Source: Acanthochromis polyacanthus
Taxonomy: Eukaryota > Chordata > Actinopteri > Pomacentridae
Reading direction: 5' to 3'
NCBI RefSeq assembly: GCF_021347895.1
Contig: NC_067121.1
Location: 16,689,962 to 16,753,961 of the forward strand
DNA: 64,000 nucleotides
This document shows positions 60,741 through 64,000 of this stretch, piece by piece. Position 1 is the stretch's first letter, and each line of letters starts with the position of its first letter. The notes below the pieces were generated by a model that did no database searches, was not told the DNA's origin, and saw nothing but the letters and a program-made list of their open reading frames with translations. A program made the position numbers and the translations under genes.

Positions 60741-62920
60741 ACAGGCCCTTAATATACTATAGTTTTGCTTGATTTTAACACCATCTTTAACATGGTAATA
60801 ACTTTGACCAGAAGTGGCAGGTAAATGCAATTACTGAGCTAGGAACAGAAACCAACTGTATACTGAGTTCTTGCATTTGGACAGTGTATGTAGAACTGCC
60901 ATGTATAAAACGTAGATGCTGGTGAAGTTGACAAAGACAGGCGCTTAAAATCAATTCAGTAATTAATTGCCTTTACTTTTCAGCCTTAAGGGCTGCAGTC
61001 TGGCTTTTCCTGAACACTGAGGTGGACAGTGTGGTGGAAATTAATGTATATAGCCACAACCATATACGTCTGAAAAGTTGGTGCCAATTCAAAATTCACA
61101 TCTCCCTGCCATATCATTCCACTAGTAGTCTCCTTTAGACAGCCCAATCTGTAGAACACAATGGTCTGACTGCACCACACTATCATTCTGCTAAAGGGGA
61201 AAAATACTCTGACCTGTTTGTATTTTTTTTTTTAAACCAATAACAGTCATCATGGTTAGATCCAAGTAAAAGATGTGCCTTCAAAACACTGACATGCAGG
61301 GATTTGAGCACTGAGGTAAAAAATAAAAAAATAAAAAAATCTACTACAATAAAACTAGCAGGGCTGCCTTACTGCATGATCCTTGAAAAGGTGAAATTTT
61401 CAGTGTGGTAGGTTGCTGCTTGGAGGTTGTTTCCCATTATGTAGAAAACATTAACACACAAACAGCTATTTGCTAACATATCCAGTCATGGGCTGGATTT
61501 TGTATAGCCTTAAAATAGACTGCCATTTAAGAAGAGGAGCTTAGGTCTAGTTTCCTCTCAGGCCATCCAAATTACAGTACACTGAGAGGTTGTTATGGAA
61601 TTTTTGCACAGTGATGCAGGAAAAAAATTGACGCTTCGATCAAAACTTGGTTGAAAATGTGTGTACATCCCACATGCACAATGAAAGCACTGCAAGACAG
61701 GCTTTCATCTGACGAAATGAATTCATTTAAAGCTGAAAAAGTGTGAGGGTAAGGTTGTAAGCATAAACTGTGAGAGGCAGCATGTGCAGTGGGCAAATTC
61801 TGCTCCACGAAGTTGAAGGTTATACAGCCTCTCATTTGATACTCTGCTGTCATTAACCTCCATCATTGGAACTTGCTCATAGTGTAGCCAAGAAGCAGCA
61901 GAACAATCAATACAGTAATATTTTTACATCTCTATGTCTGGAATATAATACTTCCTCAACATTGTGTTCAAATTTGTTCACATTCTGCTTATAAGACAGA
62001 ACGTATTTATTATGGAGTGGCACTTTGACCAGTAATAACAATTTTATCACTTTCGTAACACATAAAGCCCTTACAGTAAATACAAAGTTGACTCGCTGTA
62101 ATGCACTGCACTGTACAGTCTGTCACAATGAACAGAAGCTCAGTGGAGTGAGAGGAGAGAGGACCACATGGGGATGTGGAGGGGAGGACTGGGGCTAAGT
62201 GTTATGTGGAGACAGGCGGTGACCTCGTGGGAAAGGTACACACCATCTCAGTTCATGAATTGGCTCCAGATGGGAACTGGCAAGTGGGAAAAGCGGAAGA
62301 GAATTGTATCGACAAGCTATGCCTGGACAGGCCCTGAGCAAGGCCATTAGCCATGTTGCCAAGTCACCAGGGAAAGCTCCATCAGTTTGAGATTTCACTT
62401 CACCTGAGTGTTGATGGGAGCTCTCTCTGGCCATCCTGCACAGTGGACAAACACTGAGGCAGATGCCAAATCAAGATGCTGATGAGAAAAGCACCACAAA
62501 ACTCAAGTGATAAATACCTCTAATGTCGGGAACAGTTAAGATGATGGCCTTGTGCTTGTGCTCATCTCTCTCTTTTGTAATGAGATTATTACAAGGTCCT
62601 ATTACCCAAATGACTTGTTCAGTCCTTCCTTAACTTTTACTAATTCACACTGTCTATTGTTGGTACCTGAAAGTTGGGAGGCTATTAACACCAGAGGGCT
62701 CAGCAGGAATTCAGCATGGTACTTTTTAAATTACCTTCTGTTGTCTTTGGAGACTGGAGACAAAAAGACAGCCTAAAAGGCTGCTATGCCTGATGTGTAT
62801 TTTAGATAGTTCAAAGTCAAAGAAAAGACAAAGGAAGATGACAGACAATGCTACACGTAATTGTATACTTAATTGCAACAGTCCCCTTCAATAGTAGTAC
62901 CGAGCTTTAACGTGTTCTAA
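60741..62920. other. no gene or clear repeat seen
   Basis: AT-rich non-coding DNA with short A/T runs near 61226 and 61320. Confidence 0.5.
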
Positions 62921-62950
62921 ATGATGATGATGATAATAATTTGTATTATT

Positions 62951-62964
<14 letters not shown>
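62921..62964. repeat. perfect 20-bp ATG/CAT microsatellite hairpin
   Basis: Left arm (ATG)4 then ATAATAAT, loop TTGT, right arm ATTATTAT then (CAT)4. The two arms are exact reverse complements. The CAT side continues as (CAT)n to about 62988. Confidence 0.95.
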
Positions 62965-62988
<24 letters not shown>

Positions 62989-63003
62989 GATTTGCATTGT
63001 TAC

Positions 63004-63961
63004 TAGTGGTGGGATGCAATTAAAAAATATGTATTTTTATTATACTTATTATACTTATTACTTATTATTATATTTATTCTTTTAATTAGCAGCTTTGTAA
63101 TTAATTGTATTGCGATTATAATCACATTTTTGTCAAATGACAATATTTGACACAAGCAGTAAAGTTTTCAGTTCAAATAAATTTTGGTTGACCGATGAAT
63201 CAATAAATAGACATAAACGTGTTTAAAATTCAATATTTATAAAAATTTAAAATGGGACATATAGGAAAAAATGATTTTGATGATTTAAAGCCTGGATTTA
63301 GTTAGTTTTTCCACTGTATGTCACATAACCTAAGCACGAGTTGTTCAAGGACCTTCAGAAAGTTGAAAATCCATAATTTCATTCTGTTTTCAGAGATTCT
63401 GGGTCTGTTAAATGGTGTCATTTTGATGGATCTTTTTTTTGGGAATAAACGTTTTTAGTACTGTCAACGACGGAAATTTTGAATCAGATTAATCACAGGG
63501 TTGCTGTGGATTAATTTCAATTAATTACGATTAAATATTATACATTTTTAATCTTTATTAATCGTGTTTCAAATATATTGCATTCACATTTCTCATCAAG
63601 ACATCCATTTTGAGTTGGTTGGTTCTGCCACTGCTGGGCACAACTTGCACATAACCACGCTTTTATCCAAGCTGCCATCGGGAAGATTTTTAAAAGAAAA
63701 CTTGCACCCTGCAAGTTCAGTGCGGTCTGGTCTTTGTTCACTGTACAACACCAGCTTTCTTATGTGCTCAGTGCATCCTGTGCAACTTCTTCACAGCTGG
63801 AAAATAGACTTTCATTACTGCCACCTACCGGGCTCGAATATGTGCATCAGTGTTACCGGTGTGCCTGAAATTAGGGAACTGAGAGCGTTATGCGTTATTA
63901 TTTTGAACGCGTTATTTTTTCTGTAGTTAATCAAAATTAACATGTTAAAGTCACAGCCCTA
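63004..63961. mobile_element. AT-rich DNA-element-like repeat at right edge
   Basis: The left end TAGTGGTGGGATGCAATTAA and the right end, read inverted as TAGGGCTGTGACTTTAACA, resemble widespread fish elements rich in TTAAT and AACGCG. The 8-bp flanks ATTGTTAC and ATTACTAC agree at six positions, compatible with an old hAT duplication. No transposase is seen. Confidence 0.5.
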
Positions 63962-64000
63962 ATTACTACAAATTTCTAAAATGTAATGCAAACGTTTGCA

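Overview
The window is nuclear DNA from a ray-finned fish, most likely a percomorph teleost. The evidence is sparse coding content, very long introns, and many fish-type repeats: tRNA-headed SINEs with GGAT-type tails, Rex1/L2-like LINEs, Tc1-like elements with TA target duplications, hAT and piggyBac-like derivatives. There is no operon-like structure and there are no bacterial features.

Only one host gene is supported. On the minus strand, 25173-25430 encodes a signal peptide and the start of a laminin N-terminal domain, and is followed by a GTGAGT splice donor. The peptide matches the N-terminus of netrin-G1 (ntng1), a GPI-anchored synaptic adhesion protein. The exon runs upstream as 5'UTR to a strong splice acceptor at 25814/25815, so the gene should have at least one non-coding upstream exon. 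Two candidate first exons with good donors lie in the CpG-richer, repeat-poor stretch 30330-32420. No later ntng1 exon is visible between 1 and 25172, so the intron after the first coding exon exceeds 25 kb. The sequence right of about 32.5 kb is 5' flank of ntng1 (if exon 1 is placed correctly) and holds no recognisable host gene.

Layout. 1-25 kb: intron with scattered repeats, including a LINE 3' end at 3.2 kb, SINEs at 4.0 and 7.6 kb, a SINE nested in an older repeat at 4.6-5.3 kb, a Tc1-like element containing a second Tc1-like MITE at 9.7-10.7 kb, a hAT MITE at 21.5 kb and a deleted Tc1-like element at 22.4 kb. 25.2-32.4 kb: ntng1 5' end, with one SINE in the 5'UTR intron. 33.6 kb: a GACA/GATA microsatellite. 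35.6-42.1 kb: a dense transposon graveyard (hAT transposase pseudogene split by about 2 kb of other DNA, a TTAA-flanked piggyBac-like element, a degenerate ACTAAA-rich repeat, two head-to-head L2-like LINEs). 42-64 kb: sparse repeats, notably a 342-bp inverted-repeat element carrying telomere-like DNA (52.1 kb), a LINE with an open reverse transcriptase frame (55.7 kb), a multi-layer nested insertion (59.0-60.1 kb), a perfect trinucleotide hairpin (62.9 kb) and a TIR-like element at the right edge.

All gene and family names come from recognising sequence by eye. No database search was run. Several apparently empty stretches may hold conserved enhancers, which a single sequence cannot show.
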